A DNA stretch of 64,000 nt from Candidatus Latescibacterota bacterium (GCA_022827835.1 JAJEIO010000048.1:126687-190686), one strand, 5' to 3'; positions 6,612 to 15,927 are shown, counted from the stretch's first letter. Translations and numbers: made by a program. The notes: a model not told the origin generated them from the letters alone.

Positions 6612-7847
6612 ATGACGATGACTCCTTCGCGCTATTTATCCGCTAAAGAGGCCTGTGCCGAGTTGGGAATTCGGCCGCAGACCCTCTATGCCTATGTAAG
6701 CCGCGGCCTGATTCGCTCCGAAACGGGGGATCAGCGACAGCGCACTCGCCAGTACTACCGCGAGGACATCGAACGTCTCCGCCGCCACAAGGAGCTTCGG
6801 GCGCGGCCCGAAGTAGCTGCCGAGCAGGCCCTGAAAGCAGGGGACCCAGTACTGGAGTCCGCTTTGAGCCGGATCGACGATGACGACCTCTACTATCGGG
6901 GAATCAGCGTCAGCGAATTGGCGCGTGAGAGCACGGTGGAAGAAGTCGCCGCGTTGCTGTGGACGGGAGATCAATCCCTGCGAATCGAGGAATTCGCCGG
7001 CGAGGCCCGGCTGAACGGCATCAGCCCAACTCTCATCGCAGAGCTTGCGCGGCTGTCAAAAGTCGAGCAGATGCAGGCGCTGCTTCCCGCGATTGGAGCC
7101 CAAGACCCCGCAGCCTTTGCCACTGTACCTCCGCACATCCATCAGTGCGGCGCTCGCATTCTCCGGTTCATGACGCTGATTGCTACTGCCCAAGACAAAA
7201 CCGACAGCGGCATCGCGCAGACGCTGCAGAGCGCTTGGCTACCCGGACGACCGGAAACGGCTCGGTTGATCGAAGCAGCCCTGATTCTGTGTGCCGATCA
7301 CGAGCTCAACGTCTCGACGTTTACTTGCCGCACCGTGGCTTCGAGCGGTGCCAGTCTGTATGCGGTGATAACGGCCGGCCTCAGCGCCCTGCAAGGTCCC
7401 CGTCACGGTGGAGCGACCGGTCGGCTGGAGGCCTTGTGGGACGAAGCTGAATCGGCGAACAGCATGGGCGATACTGTTACTAGCAGGCTCAAGCGGGGAG
7501 ATGTAATCGAAGGATTCGGACACGTGGTCTATCGAGGCGTTGATCCCCGTGCGAAGATCCTCATGGAATTGCTGGAGGAAGCGGTACCCAATTCTTCGGA
7601 ATTGGCACTGGCGAAGACATTGATCGAAGAAGTCGGGAAGCGGACGGGGCTTGCCCACAATGTAGATCTGGGTCTGGTAGCCCTGCGCCGAACCTTGGGC
7701 TTGGAGAAAGGAGCAGCCCTGTTGCTGTTCTGCCTCGGTCGCATCATCGGCTGGATCGCCCACGCCATTGAGCAATATCAGACCGGACGCCTAATACGGC
7801 CGCGCGCTAAGTACACGGGACCCGATCCACGCCATGCGTCGGATTAA
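6612..7847 (+). CDS. Citrate synthase family protein with N-terminal MerR-like HTH
   Basis: This 411-residue protein joins a DNA-binding-type HTH (residues 7-60: SAKEACAELGIRPQTLYAYVSRGLIRS, then QYYREDIERL as in MerR proteins) to a citrate synthase domain. The synthase part keeps RHGGATGRLEALWDEAES and GFGHVVYRGVDPRAKIL near residue 300, where the active-site His of citrate synthases lies, and ends with GWIAHAIEQYQTGRLIRPRAKYTGP. Similar HTH-citrate synthase fusions exist in other bacteria. It could condense acetyl-CoA or propionyl-CoA with a 2-oxoacid, regulate transcription, or both. No other TCA gene is nearby. Confidence 0.85.
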   Translation: MTMTPSRYLSAKEACAELGIRPQTLYAYVSRGLIRSETGDQRQRTRQYYREDIERLRRHKELRARPEVAAEQALKAGDPVLESALSRIDDDDLYYRGISVSELARESTVEEVAALLWTGDQSLRIEEFAGEARLNGISPTLIAELARLSKVEQMQALLPAIGAQDPAAFATVPPHIHQCGARILRFMTLIATAQDKTDSGIAQTLQSAWLPGRPETARLIEAALILCADHELNVSTFTCRTVASSGASLYAVITAGLSALQGPRHGGATGRLEALWDEAESANSMGDTVTSRLKRGDVIEGFGHVVYRGVDPRAKILMELLEEAVPNSSELALAKTLIEEVGKRTGLAHNVDLGLVALRRTLGLEKGAALLLFCLGRIIGWIAHAIEQYQTGRLIRPRAKYTGPDPRHASD

Positions 7848-7865
7848 TGCTACGGCTTGTACCCC

Positions 7866-9593
7866 TCACACCTGCGGCCGCAGGTTCAGCAGCACCAAGA
7901 GCCAAGTGCGGCTCCAGTAAGCGCTGTTGATATAGGGATTTTCCGCGCTGGGCCAGTTGGTCCAATAGGTCTCGTTGTGCGGAATGCGGTGCGGCCATTG
8001 GACGAGGGGGATAGAGGGCAACTCGGCAAGCCAAAGGTCCATAGCCTTGCGGTAGAGCTCGTCCATCTCCAGGGCGTCGGTCGGGGTCTGGCCCATTTGG
8101 TCGATCAGGGCGTCGTAGGCTGGGTTTTGCCAGCGCCAAGGCATGTCGGCTGACTCGCCGGTGGGCTGGACAAAGCGGCTGTGGTACTGGCGCAGCACAA
8201 AATAGGGATCGCGCATAGAGCTGAAGTTGCCGATTAGATACGCACGGGCCGTACCTTGGCGCAGGCGCGTAGTGAAATCCGAGGTCATGCGGAAGGAAGC
8301 GTCGATACCGGCCTTTTTGAGCTGGGCGATGAGCACCGGCGTCAGATCCTGAAAGTGAGAGAAGATGTCGATGACCATACTCAGGCGCTGCCCGTCCTTT
8401 TCCCAGAAAACCCCGTTGTGTTCGTAGCCTTTGCGGGTGAGAATCTCCGCGCTCTTTTCCAAGTCAAAGACGCCGACTTGGTGCTCAGTGACCAAGTCCT
8501 CGGCGAGGGTAAAATACCGATGCATCTGCGGCAGATCGGGCAAGGGCAGCAGGGTCCATGCACCGGAGTTTTGCCAGCCGATGGCGACGAGTTGGTCGCG
8601 GTCAATGGCGTAGTTGACCGCACGGCGCATCTCTGGGTCGGACCAAGGGGCTTCCAGCCCATTAAACCCCAAGGAAATGGGCCACCAAGTGATGTAGCTG
8701 TACGGCGGCTCGCGGCCCGTCCAAGTCGTGATGTTGCGATTGCGCTCCAAGAGGGAGACCATGTTGGCCGGACGCAGTTCCAAGCAGGTGTCGATGTTGT
8801 TGGCGATCAGGTTCTGCACGCGCTTGTGCTCCTCCATGTAGGTCAGGTAGATCAACCGCTCGACTTGGGGTAGCTCCTGAAAGCCGAGTTTCTCGGCCCA
8901 CCAGCCCTCACGCAGATCCCAGATCCGTTGGGCTGGCTCCGAACGCACAATGCGATAGGGGCCCGTCAGCACCGGCCAGTCTTTTTGCAAATCAAAGTTG
9001 GAAAAAGTCAGCGGATCTTTGCCCTCCCAGATGTGCTTAGGCACAATGGGGACGCCTTGGTCGCCGCTGTGGACGAAGTAGCTGAAGAGGAAACGCGGAT
9101 TGGGTGCCTTGAGCGCGACGCGCGCCGTCAGACTGTCGAGGACGACCGCCTCTTTGACCCAAGTCGCCATATCCGTCGAGTGCATGAGTTGCGGGGCGTG
9201 CTCCACGAGCATGTTGATGGTAAAGGCAAAGTCGTGTGCCGACCAAGGATGCCCGTCACTCCACTCAACGCCCGGACGGATTTTGACCACGAGTTCGGTG
9301 TAATCCTCGTTGAAATGGTGGCTCTCGGCGATCCAAGGTATTAGCTCGGAATCTTCCTCGTAGGCATTGAAGAAGTAAAGCGGCTCGTAGAGGAAGTTGT
9401 ATCCTATCCGCGAGATGCCGCCTGGGATGAAGGGATTAAAGGAGTTGTAATCCTGGATCTGACCAGAGCAGGTATTGGCCTCGGAGCAATCCATGATCAA
9501 GGTCCGATTGCGCGGCACCTTTTTGAGGGCACCCTCGTTGCCATTACAGGCGAGGAAGGGTACGGTGGCTAAAAGCAAAATATAAATAGGCAT
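7866..9593 (-). CDS. Extracellular solute-binding lipoprotein, family 5 (peptide/oligosaccharide ABC type)
   Basis: The 575-residue protein begins with a short lipoprotein signal ending in FLAC (lipidated Cys about 16). The body follows the SBP_bac_5 pattern: PGGISRIGYNFLYEPLYFFN, then GVEWSDGHPWSAHDFAFTI near residue 115, DPEMRRAVNYAIDRDQLVAIGW near 315, and a C-terminal PVWQNPAYDALIDQMGQTPT-like region. These proteins capture peptides or sugars for ABC importers. No permease or ATPase gene is beside it, so it works with subunits encoded elsewhere. It lies 13 bp downstream of the sugar isomerase gene and converges on the citrate synthase gene. Confidence 0.88.
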   Translation of the reverse strand: MPIYILLLATVPFLACNGNEGALKKVPRNRTLIMDCSEANTCSGQIQDYNSFNPFIPGGISRIGYNFLYEPLYFFNAYEEDSELIPWIAESHHFNEDYTELVVKIRPGVEWSDGHPWSAHDFAFTINMLVEHAPQLMHSTDMATWVKEAVVLDSLTARVALKAPNPRFLFSYFVHSGDQGVPIVPKHIWEGKDPLTFSNFDLQKDWPVLTGPYRIVRSEPAQRIWDLREGWWAEKLGFQELPQVERLIYLTYMEEHKRVQNLIANNIDTCLELRPANMVSLLERNRNITTWTGREPPYSYITWWPISLGFNGLEAPWSDPEMRRAVNYAIDRDQLVAIGWQNSGAWTLLPLPDLPQMHRYFTLAEDLVTEHQVGVFDLEKSAEILTRKGYEHNGVFWEKDGQRLSMVIDIFSHFQDLTPVLIAQLKKAGIDASFRMTSDFTTRLRQGTARAYLIGNFSSMRDPYFVLRQYHSRFVQPTGESADMPWRWQNPAYDALIDQMGQTPTDALEMDELYRKAMDLWLAELPSIPLVQWPHRIPHNETYWTNWPSAENPYINSAYWSRTWLLVLLNLRPQV

Positions 9594-9606
9594 CTAATAC
9601 TCTCTT

Positions 9607-10371
9607 TTAGCTGCATTGCAGGGCACAAGCGCGGCTTTGGGCCAGCGCGGCCACAGGATCGGAAAGTTGGGGGCTAAGCTCAATGCTCGCCGGGCCGGCG
9701 TACGGGCTTAGGGAGAGGGCGGCAAACGTCGCGGCGAGCGCCTCCTCGGTCAACACGCCCGCTAGCAAGGGCCAGTGCAAGTCGGCCTCCCCGTCGTTGT
9801 CATCTAGATGCACGTACCCAAGCCGGTCTCCGGCAGCGGCTATGACAGCGGCCGGGTCTTCCTTGGACATCTGTAGGTGGCCAGTGTCGAGGAGCAAGTA
9901 GAGGTTGGGGTGGTTCAAGCGGGACAAGTACTCCAAGGTCCCGGCCGCCGTCGGCAGCGCCTTGCCAGGAAAGTGCTCAACCCCAACGCGAATCGCGCGC
10001 GCGGCCGCGAAGTCCGCCACTTGCCCCAAGGCATCACCAAACTGGGGCAGCGCGGCAGGGTCAGTTCCTGGGACTACGTACGCAGTGCTAGCACCAAGGG
10101 ACTCGGCGTGGTCCAGGGCCTCCCGGCAGTGGTCGAGAGCGGCTTGTTGTGCGGCGGCTGTCGCGCCGTCGAGGGCCGCGCCGTCTTCCATGTTAAAGCA
10201 CAGCGCAAGGCAGGACACCGACAGGCCGAGATCGTCAATGCGCGCACGCGACGCTGGACTAACAAAGGTCTTCGCCTGCACGTCAATGGAGCGAAAGCCG
10301 ATAGCGGCTAGCGCAGCAAGGGCGTCTTCTTCCGAGCCAGTCAAGGCCCAAGCACAACAGGATAGCTCCAC
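9607..10371 (-). CDS. Sugar phosphate isomerase/epimerase family (xylose isomerase-like TIM barrel)
   Basis: The 254-residue protein starts at GTG 10369-10371 behind GAAGGA. It has the repeated strand-helix pattern of AP_endonuc_2 / xylose isomerase-like barrels. VGVEHFPGKALPTAAGTLEYL (near 130) supplies the usual metal-binding Glu. LYLLLDTGHLQMSKEDPAAVI (near 155) has the D-x-x-H pair, and YVHLDDNDGEADLHWP (near 180) the H-x-D. The C-terminal SIELSPQ gives a final Glu. It is smaller than typical sugar epimerases (270-300 residues). The substrate is unknown; the same-strand solute-binding protein immediately downstream suggests sugar catabolism. Confidence 0.8.
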   Translation of the reverse strand: MELSCCAWALTGSEEDALAALAAIGFRSIDVQAKTFVSPASRARIDDLGLSVSCLALCFNMEDGAALDGATAAAQQAALDHCREALDHAESLGASTAYVVPGTDPAALPQFGDALGQVADFAAARAIRVGVEHFPGKALPTAAGTLEYLSRLNHPNLYLLLDTGHLQMSKEDPAAVIAAAGDRLGYVHLDDNDGEADLHWPLLAGVLTEEALAATFAALSLSPYAGPASIELSPQLSDPVAALAQSRACALQCS

Positions 10372-10405
10372 GATTCGTTCCTTCCGGTAAGCGGATAAAA
10401 CGTCT

Positions 10406-11215
10406 CTACCAAGCGGGTAGCGCGCCGTAGCACACGCGGCGGCCCTCCTCGACTTTGGCGAAACCGAGGCGAGCGAGGGCGTGGCCGGGCCGGCGGTCCT
10501 TCATCACCACGCGGCGGCGGGCGACGCGGCGGGCCTCGCCCAAATCCGCAGGAGACGGACTACCCTCCCGGGCCAAGTAACGGACCAGCTCTAAACCCCG
10601 AGCGCCGGCAATAGTTTCGCTAAACATGGGGTCGAAGTAAACCACATCCCAAGCGTTGTCCGCTTCGCGGCGCAGGTAATCGGCATAGTCGGCGTTTAGG
10701 ACTTCGACGCGGCGCATGGCGGGGGCCAGAGACGGCGGGTCGTCAATCACATAGCAAGCCATGCCGCGCTCGACTAGCAGAGCTAACAGCGGCGAGGCTT
10801 CGAGGGTGCGGACGCGACCCGTCGCGCCGACCTTACAAGCGGCCACGATAGCGTCTGCACCCAAACCGCAGGTACAGTCGAGGACGCGGTCGCCTAATTT
10901 GAGTTGCAAGGCATCGACCAAAATGTCGTGCTTGCCTTGTTCCAAGGCGAGGATCCGCAATTTGGCCATGTTGGGATGGTAGCGGAGACACCGTCCGGCG
11001 ACCCAAAGGGAAAAATTGCCGCGCTCGACGACGATCAGACCCGTGAGTCTCTCGTCCGCAGCCATTCCAGCGAGCGAGCGGTGGGCGCGAGGCACATAGC
11101 GGTAGCCGGTTTCGCCAGCAAGGCAATGCGCACTCGCAAGCTCCCGAGGGCTGGGACGCGCAGAGGTGGTTACGGCGAAAACGAGCGGCGGTTCCGGTTC
11201 GCGGTTAGTTTGCAT
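10406..11215 (-). CDS. SAM-dependent methyltransferase, YpiP/RsmJ-like
   Basis: The protein has 269 residues from ATG 11213-11215. A TTG at 11237-11239 preceded by GAAGG is an alternative start. The N-terminal VTTSARPSPRELASAHCLA and the FHP-like RYHPNMAKLRI segment match the YpiP-type family. The SAM site is LDCTCGLGADAIVAA near residue 123, followed by the acidic end of strand 2 (TLEAS). VVYFDPMFSE near 195 is the catalytic D-P-x-F type motif also seen in RsmJ, which makes N2-methylguanine in 16S rRNA. The target of this family branch is not established. Confidence 0.75.
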   Translation of the reverse strand: MQTNREPEPPLVFAVTTSARPSPRELASAHCLAGETGYRYVPRAHRSLAGMAADERLTGLIVVERGNFSLWVAGRCLRYHPNMAKLRILALEQGKHDILVDALQLKLGDRVLDCTCGLGADAIVAACKVGATGRVRTLEASPLLALLVERGMACYVIDDPPSLAPAMRRVEVLNADYADYLRREADNAWDVVYFDPMFSETIAGARGLELVRYLAREGSPSPADLGEARRVARRRVVMKDRRPGHALARLGFAKVEEGRRVCYGALPAW

Positions 11216-11276
11216 ACGACGCTTTATCCGGCGGTGCAACGGCCTTCAATGGCGATGGTAGGACTGTGCCGTCGGG

Positions 11277-12575
11277 CTAGGTGGGGACAAAGCGCTCCAA
11301 TCGCCAGCGTTTGGCCCACGTCTTTTCCAAGCGCACGCACAAGCACACATCGTTGCCCTTGTAAGTCTCCGCGAGGACCTGACCCTGCTGATGCAAATGG
11401 GCCAATAGCCGGCCTTCGGCTTGGGGAACCTGCAACTCCAAAGTGATGTCTCCAGCGACGCTGTACGCGCGGATTTTGTCGCGCAGCGCGTCGAGGTTGA
11501 TAGCTCGGCTGGCCGAGACGGCGATGGCGTCTTCGCGGTCTGCGTACGCAGCCGCGATCCGCTCTTCTTCGCCGGGAGCTACTTGGTCAATTTTGTTGTA
11601 CACCATCAGGGTGGGGCTATCCGCAAGCCCGAGGCTATGGAGGACTTGCTCGACCGTGGCGATTTGCGATTCGTAGTACGGAAAGCTCAAATCGATCACG
11701 TGGAGCAGCAAATCGGCCTCCACGGCCTCTTCGAGCGTGGCGCGAAAAGAGGCAAACAGGTGGTGGGGCAGGCGGTTGATGAAACCGACTGTGTCGGTGA
11801 GCAGGAATTTGTGGTTGCGATCGAGATCAACGGCGCGGGTGGTCGAGTCCAAGGTGGCAAAGAGCTGGTCTTCGACTAGCACATCCGCGCCGGAGAGCTT
11901 CTTCATCAGAGTGGATTTGCCGGCGTTGGTATAACCCACGAGAGCTACCTTAAAAATATCCATGCGATTTTTGCGGTTAGTCGCCATCTGCACGCCGATT
12001 TTGTCGAGCTTGGCCTCTAGGGAGTTGATCTGACGGCGAATCAGGCGACGGTCGATTTCTAATTGGGTTTCACCTGGGCCGCGGACCCCGGCTGCTCCCA
12101 TGCCGCGGATGGCCCCGCCGCCGGCTTGGCGCGACAGGTGGGTCCAGTAGCGAGTCAAGCGCGGTAGGAGATAGTTGAGCTGGGCCAACTCGACTTGGAT
12201 CTGAGCCGTGTGGGTGCGAGCGTGGCGCGCGAAAATGTCCAAGATCACGGCACTGCGGTCGATAATGCGGCGCTTGGTGACGCCCTCTAAGTTGCGCATC
12301 TGGGCTGGCGAGAGGTCGTTGTCAAAGACGATCACGTCGGCTTGGCACTGGGCCGCAAGCTGCTTGAGGGAGGCGGCCTTGCCCTTGCCAACGTAGTAGG
12401 TCGGATCGATGCGGTCGCGCCCTTGGATTTGGCGCGCGGCTTCGACGAGGCCAGCCGTGGCGGTTAAGCGGCCGAGCTCGTCGAGGGAGTGTTCGGCTTC
12501 CCAAGCTGGCATCGTGGGCAGGGAGACGCCGACGAGGATGGCGCGTTCTTGGCGCAGCGGGTGATTTACTTCCAT
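11277..12575 (-). CDS. hflX: Ribosome-associated GTPase HflX
   Basis: I take ATG 12573-12575, behind AGAAGG, as the start; it gives 432 residues, and the conserved RAILVGVSLP follows at once. A longer in-frame extension to 12614 has no ribosome site. The HflX N-terminal domain (TYYVGKGKA, IVFDNDLSPAQMRNL, DRSAVILDIFARHARTHTAQIQVELAQL) precedes a glycine-rich linker GAAGVRGPGETQLEIDRR and the GTPase domain: G1 GYTNAGKSTL, G2/G3 DTVGFINRLPHHL, G4 YNKID. HflX binds the large ribosomal subunit and splits stalled or hibernating ribosomes. Confidence 0.95.
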   Translation of the reverse strand: MEVNHPLRQERAILVGVSLPTMPAWEAEHSLDELGRLTATAGLVEAARQIQGRDRIDPTYYVGKGKAASLKQLAAQCQADVIVFDNDLSPAQMRNLEGVTKRRIIDRSAVILDIFARHARTHTAQIQVELAQLNYLLPRLTRYWTHLSRQAGGGAIRGMGAAGVRGPGETQLEIDRRLIRRQINSLEAKLDKIGVQMATNRKNRMDIFKVALVGYTNAGKSTLMKKLSGADVLVEDQLFATLDSTTRAVDLDRNHKFLLTDTVGFINRLPHHLFASFRATLEEAVEADLLLHVIDLSFPYYESQIATVEQVLHSLGLADSPTLMVYNKIDQVAPGEEERIAAAYADREDAIAVSASRAINLDALRDKIRAYSVAGDITLELQVPQAEGRLLAHLHQQGQVLAETYKGNDVCLCVRLEKTWAKRWRLERFVPT

Positions 12576-13032
12576 TCGGCCTTCTTTGGATTTGGTGGTG
12601 CGACGTACAAACACAAATAGAGCGCATCACTTTGTCAACACCGCAAGGGCGTTTTTGCTCCTCCAATACACGGGACGAGTTGTTGCGCTATGGGATAAAT
12701 CATCGCCAATTTTGTCGTCCCTGTGGGCAAACGGGATGCAGCGGTGTGTTTCTAACTCGTCGTTTAACATTGACTTTTTGATAAATTAAACCTATGGTAG
12801 TAGCCTTGTTTTGCAAACGATTGCTTTATATCGAAATACGGGCCACCTCCTAGCTCCTGCTCTGCCTTTGCATCTAGTCTATTCGCATTCCCAATAACAT
12901 AGCCTACCCATTTAGCCCTGTGGACTTGCCGATGAGTCTGCGGGGCACAGTCGTCTCTACGTCTTGGGGAAGCGGTGCGGATCATGGCCCGAATTTTTAT
13001 TGCCGTCTGTCAGAGGAGAAAGAGGACTGACT
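12576..13032. other. Intergenic region between hflX and the kinase-like gene
   Basis: This 457-bp stretch has no convincing gene. It holds a candidate plus-strand promoter (12770-12798) and a 7-bp inverted pair GGGACGA (12672-12678) / TCGTCCC (12715-12721). A minus-strand frame of 73 codons (12764-12985) has no ribosome site and no recognisable family. Confidence 0.5.
12770..12798 (+). promoter_or_regulatory. Candidate promoter upstream of the kinase-like gene
   Basis: TTGACT (12770-12775) and TATGGT (12793-12798) are 17 bp apart. The -10 is a weak match. The leader would be about 230 nt long. Confidence 0.3.
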
Positions 13033-14256
13033 ATGGGCAAACACTGCGGCGAAAATGCTAATGAGGACCTGTTGCGAGACTTGCGGCTCGCGGTTTGGCG
13101 GCACAAAGAACCAGAGGGTGAATTCGTGATTCTAGCTCAGATCCGTCAGACTTTGGATCACGCCGGAGTCGCTTACGACGGTTGTCGGTTGTACCGAGTG
13201 CAAGCTGACAACGGCGAGTGCACGATGCGCGTCCATCCCTTGACAGCCGACGGGCATTGGTCCTCGCTAACCGAAGGACAGCAGTGGGTGCTGAGAGCGT
13301 GGAAATCAGCCGCGACCTGCTATCGAGCGCCGAGCCGCCACGGCGAAGGCGCTTGGCTAGCCCAACAGATGCGTTACAATATCAAAGCCATACTCGAAAC
13401 GACCTTTGATCAAGGCGTCCTAGCCGTTTATCGCAAAGAATCCATTGCCTGTAGCGACGTAGACGTCGGCTTGTTCAAGGGCTTGGGCGAGGTCCTTAGC
13501 GGGCTATACTACCGACAAGAAGACCTAGCGCAGTGGCAGGCGAAAGAAGCCCAGCTACGCCAAGCGCAGAAATTGCAGGTGATGGGACAATTGACGACCG
13601 AGTTCGCCGATGAAATCAACCAACACTTAGAGGTGATCATCGGCGAGACCAGTCTGCTGCGCGAAGGCGACTTAACACCTACCGCCGGCGATGGCGTACA
13701 AGCTGTGTACGAGGCCGGCCTCCAAGCACGCAGCACCAGCGAGCGGCTGTTAGGGTATGCGCGCCAGCAGAAGACACAGAAGGAATGGATCAACTTCACC
13801 CGCCTCGTGCAGGAGACCGTCCGGCTGATGCGCCGGACGCTTCTGCAAGACCAGATCGAAATCGCCGAAGATCTAGCCCCGAACCTGCCCTATATCAAGG
13901 CTCATGCTGGCCAGCTCCAACAGATCGTCCTCAATCTCATCCAAAATAGCCGCGACGCCATAAAGCAAGTGCGAGACGCAGGGCAGATCGCATTGCGGTT
14001 ATCGACCCGCCAAGGCTGGATTGTGCTGGAGATCGAGGACAATGGGCCGGGCATTCCCGAGGAAATTCGGGCCGACATTTTTGCACCCTTCTTCACGACC
14101 AAGGCGTCGAGTCAGCACAGCGGATTGGGGCTGAGCGTATGCGCGGGCATTGCTCGCGACCACCACGGCCGCCTATCCGTCGCAGACTGCGCCCAAGGGG
14201 CCTGTGTAGTCTTGGAACTGCCAATCAATCCGCACGCCGCGTTAGTGGATAACTGA
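13033..14256 (+). CDS. Histidine-kinase-like ATPase lacking the phospho-acceptor His
   Basis: The protein has 407 residues from ATG 13033, which follows an AGAGGAGAAAGAGGA stretch. Residues about 20-165 look like a GAF-type sensory region and no membrane segment is present. The dimerisation helix reads LQVMGQLTTEFADEINQHLEVI, where NtrB/FixL-type kinases have IAHEINNPL. The codon at the His position (residue 193, bases 13609-13611) is GAT, Asp. The ATPase domain is intact: LNLIQNSRDA (N box), EDNGPGIPEE (G1), FAPFFTTK (F) and SGLGLSVCAGI (G2). It therefore cannot autophosphorylate in the usual way. No response regulator is adjacent. Confidence 0.85.
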   Translation: MGKHCGENANEDLLRDLRLAVWRHKEPEGEFVILAQIRQTLDHAGVAYDGCRLYRVQADNGECTMRVHPLTADGHWSSLTEGQQWVLRAWKSAATCYRAPSRHGEGAWLAQQMRYNIKAILETTFDQGVLAVYRKESIACSDVDVGLFKGLGEVLSGLYYRQEDLAQWQAKEAQLRQAQKLQVMGQLTTEFADEINQHLEVIIGETSLLREGDLTPTAGDGVQAVYEAGLQARSTSERLLGYARQQKTQKEWINFTRLVQETVRLMRRTLLQDQIEIAEDLAPNLPYIKAHAGQLQQIVLNLIQNSRDAIKQVRDAGQIALRLSTRQGWIVLEIEDNGPGIPEEIRADIFAPFFTTKASSQHSGLGLSVCAGIARDHHGRLSVADCAQGACVVLELPINPHAALVDN

Positions 14257-14322
14257 CCTTGTTGCAACGGACGTGCTCTTATATGTTCAAGCTCGCAGCG
14301 CACAACGCGGGAGATGAAGCGC

Positions 14323-14808
14323 ATGGTCATCGTACTAATGGGCGTAACGGGCAGCGGCAAGACGACAGTGGGCGAACAGCTCGCCCAACAACTTGGCTGG
14401 GCTTATTACGACGCGGACGACTTTCACCCAGAAGTCAACGTGCGCAAAATGGCCAGCGGCACGCCGCTTACCGACGAGGACCGCTGGCCTTGGCTGGAGA
14501 CCTTATCTGTATCCATTGATCAGTGGATACAAGCCGAGCAAGGCGCGATACTCGGCTGCTCCGCGCTCAAGCAGAGCTACCGCGACATCTTGGTCAGCGG
14601 GCGGCCCGGCGTGCAGATCGTCCATCTCAAAGGCCCCAAGGCACTCATTGCCCAGCGGCTTGAAACGCGGCAGCACCGCTACATGCCGACCAGCCTGCTC
14701 GACAGCCAGTTTGCAACCCTCGAAGAGCCGCGCGACGCACTGAGCGTAGATATCGGCCCTTCGCCCGCCGCTATTGCCGCGACCATCCGCACGGCCTTGC
14801 AGCTCTAA
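14323..14808 (+). CDS. gntK: Gluconokinase
   Basis: The product has 161 residues from ATG 14323, which has GGGAG nine bases upstream; ATG 14314 lies directly on that site and is less likely. Hallmarks are the P-loop MGVTGSGKTTVGEQLA, DADDFHPEVNVRKMASGTPLTDEDRWPWL for gluconate binding, CSALKQSYRDIL, and HLKGPKALIAQRLETRQHRYMPTSLLDSQFATLEEP. It phosphorylates D-gluconate to 6-phosphogluconate for the pentose phosphate or Entner-Doudoroff route. Length matches the family. It converges on a LacI-type regulator gene, a possible controller of sugar-acid use. Confidence 0.93.
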   Translation: MVIVLMGVTGSGKTTVGEQLAQQLGWAYYDADDFHPEVNVRKMASGTPLTDEDRWPWLETLSVSIDQWIQAEQGAILGCSALKQSYRDILVSGRPGVQIVHLKGPKALIAQRLETRQHRYMPTSLLDSQFATLEEPRDALSVDIGPSPAAIAATIRTALQL

Positions 14809-14836
14809 TTGCGATAGTTATCCCAACCTCGTCCTT

Positions 14837-15871
14837 TTACTTCGGTCTATTCACCCCGCAGGATTCCCGCACGATCAGAGGCGTTTCTAGGGTTATTTGC
14901 CGGGGCGTCTCCTGCCCCTCAAGCTGTTCCAGCATCAGTTCCATCGCCGCTTGGGCAATCGCCTCACGGGGAGTCGCCAAGGTCGTCAATGCCGGCGTCA
15001 TATAAGCCCCCACTTCGATATTGCCGAACCCCACCACGGCCACATCCTCGGGAACGCGCAGCCCTGACTCTTGTAGCCCTCGACAAACGCCTATGGCTGT
15101 ATAATCACTCCGGCAAACAAGGGCTGTAAACTGGTCGCCGAGCTTCTTGCCCAGTTGATATGCCTGTTCTAAAAAACCGGTTCTACCAGGTATGCGTTGG
15201 GGAGTCAGGCCGTGCTTTTGCATCGCCATCAAATACCCCTTGCCCTTGTCTGAACCCAAGTTGTCCGTATTCCAGTCCGTTCCGACAAATCCGATCTGCT
15301 CATGCCCCAACCGGATTAAATGCTCTGTAGCCTCGCAAAAACTCGTTACATTGTTCAGCACGACCCCACTCAGATTTGGAATCGGATGGTGAAAAGTCAC
15401 CACCGGCCCTAGTTCCCCCACAGCATGCAAAATGCTGTCTGATTCTCCTACTACTCCTCGCGTATCAATCAAGAGTCCGTCGATGCCCCGGGAAAGTAAC
15501 TTCTTGATATCCTTTATCTGGTCTTCCTCTGTCCGAGGAAACCGCTCGGTGGGCATGCCCACCACAATCTCATAATCATGCCGTTTAGCCGCCTTCAGAA
15601 TATTAGTGGTTTGATTTCCGAACATCTCCCGAGAAATATGGTGGGTTAGCAAACCTAGGGTATTTGTCTTCCCCGTCACAAACCCCAGCGCCAGCAAATT
15701 GGGCGTGTAGTCCAACTCGGCGGCTTTTTGCAGCACCCGTTTGCGGGTCTCCTCCGTTACCAAGGCCGACACCTTCTGATCCTTGGATAAGGCCCGAGAG
15801 ATGGTTGCAATCGAAACCCCCAACTCCCGTGCAACATCTTTGATGGTAGCTCGCTTTTTTTTCATTGACAT
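14837..15871 (-). CDS. LacI-family transcriptional regulator
   Basis: The 344-residue protein has a LacI HTH at residues 9-30 (TIKDVARELGVSIATISRALS) and hinge helix near 50-60 (AAELDYTPNLLALGF). The periplasmic-binding-like ligand domain then runs NTLGLLTHHISREMFG, GIDGLLIDTRG, and VAVVGFGNIEVGAYMTPALTTLATPREAIAQAAMELM, ending in the usual LIVRESCG. The ligand cannot be read from sequence; convergent gntK makes a sugar acid plausible. Either ATG 15869-15871 or the second ATG two codons on could be the start. Confidence 0.93.
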   Translation of the reverse strand: MSMKKKRATIKDVARELGVSIATISRALSKDQKVSALVTEETRKRVLQKAAELDYTPNLLALGFVTGKTNTLGLLTHHISREMFGNQTTNILKAAKRHDYEIVVGMPTERFPRTEEDQIKDIKKLLSRGIDGLLIDTRGVVGESDSILHAVGELGPVVTFHHPIPNLSGVVLNNVTSFCEATEHLIRLGHEQIGFVGTDWNTDNLGSDKGKGYLMAMQKHGLTPQRIPGRTGFLEQAYQLGKKLGDQFTALVCRSDYTAIGVCRGLQESGLRVPEDVAVVGFGNIEVGAYMTPALTTLATPREAIAQAAMELMLEQLEGQETPRQITLETPLIVRESCGVNRPK

Positions 15872-15927
15872 GCGTTCGGGTTAAGGGAGATCTAATCGGT
15901 GAAATTTAGACGGAGGAAAAAGCAGCG

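Noticed and set aside
12764-12985. Minus-strand frame of 73 codons between hflX and the kinase-like gene
   Set aside because: No ribosome site, no family resemblance, and it overlaps a likely promoter region for the opposite strand.
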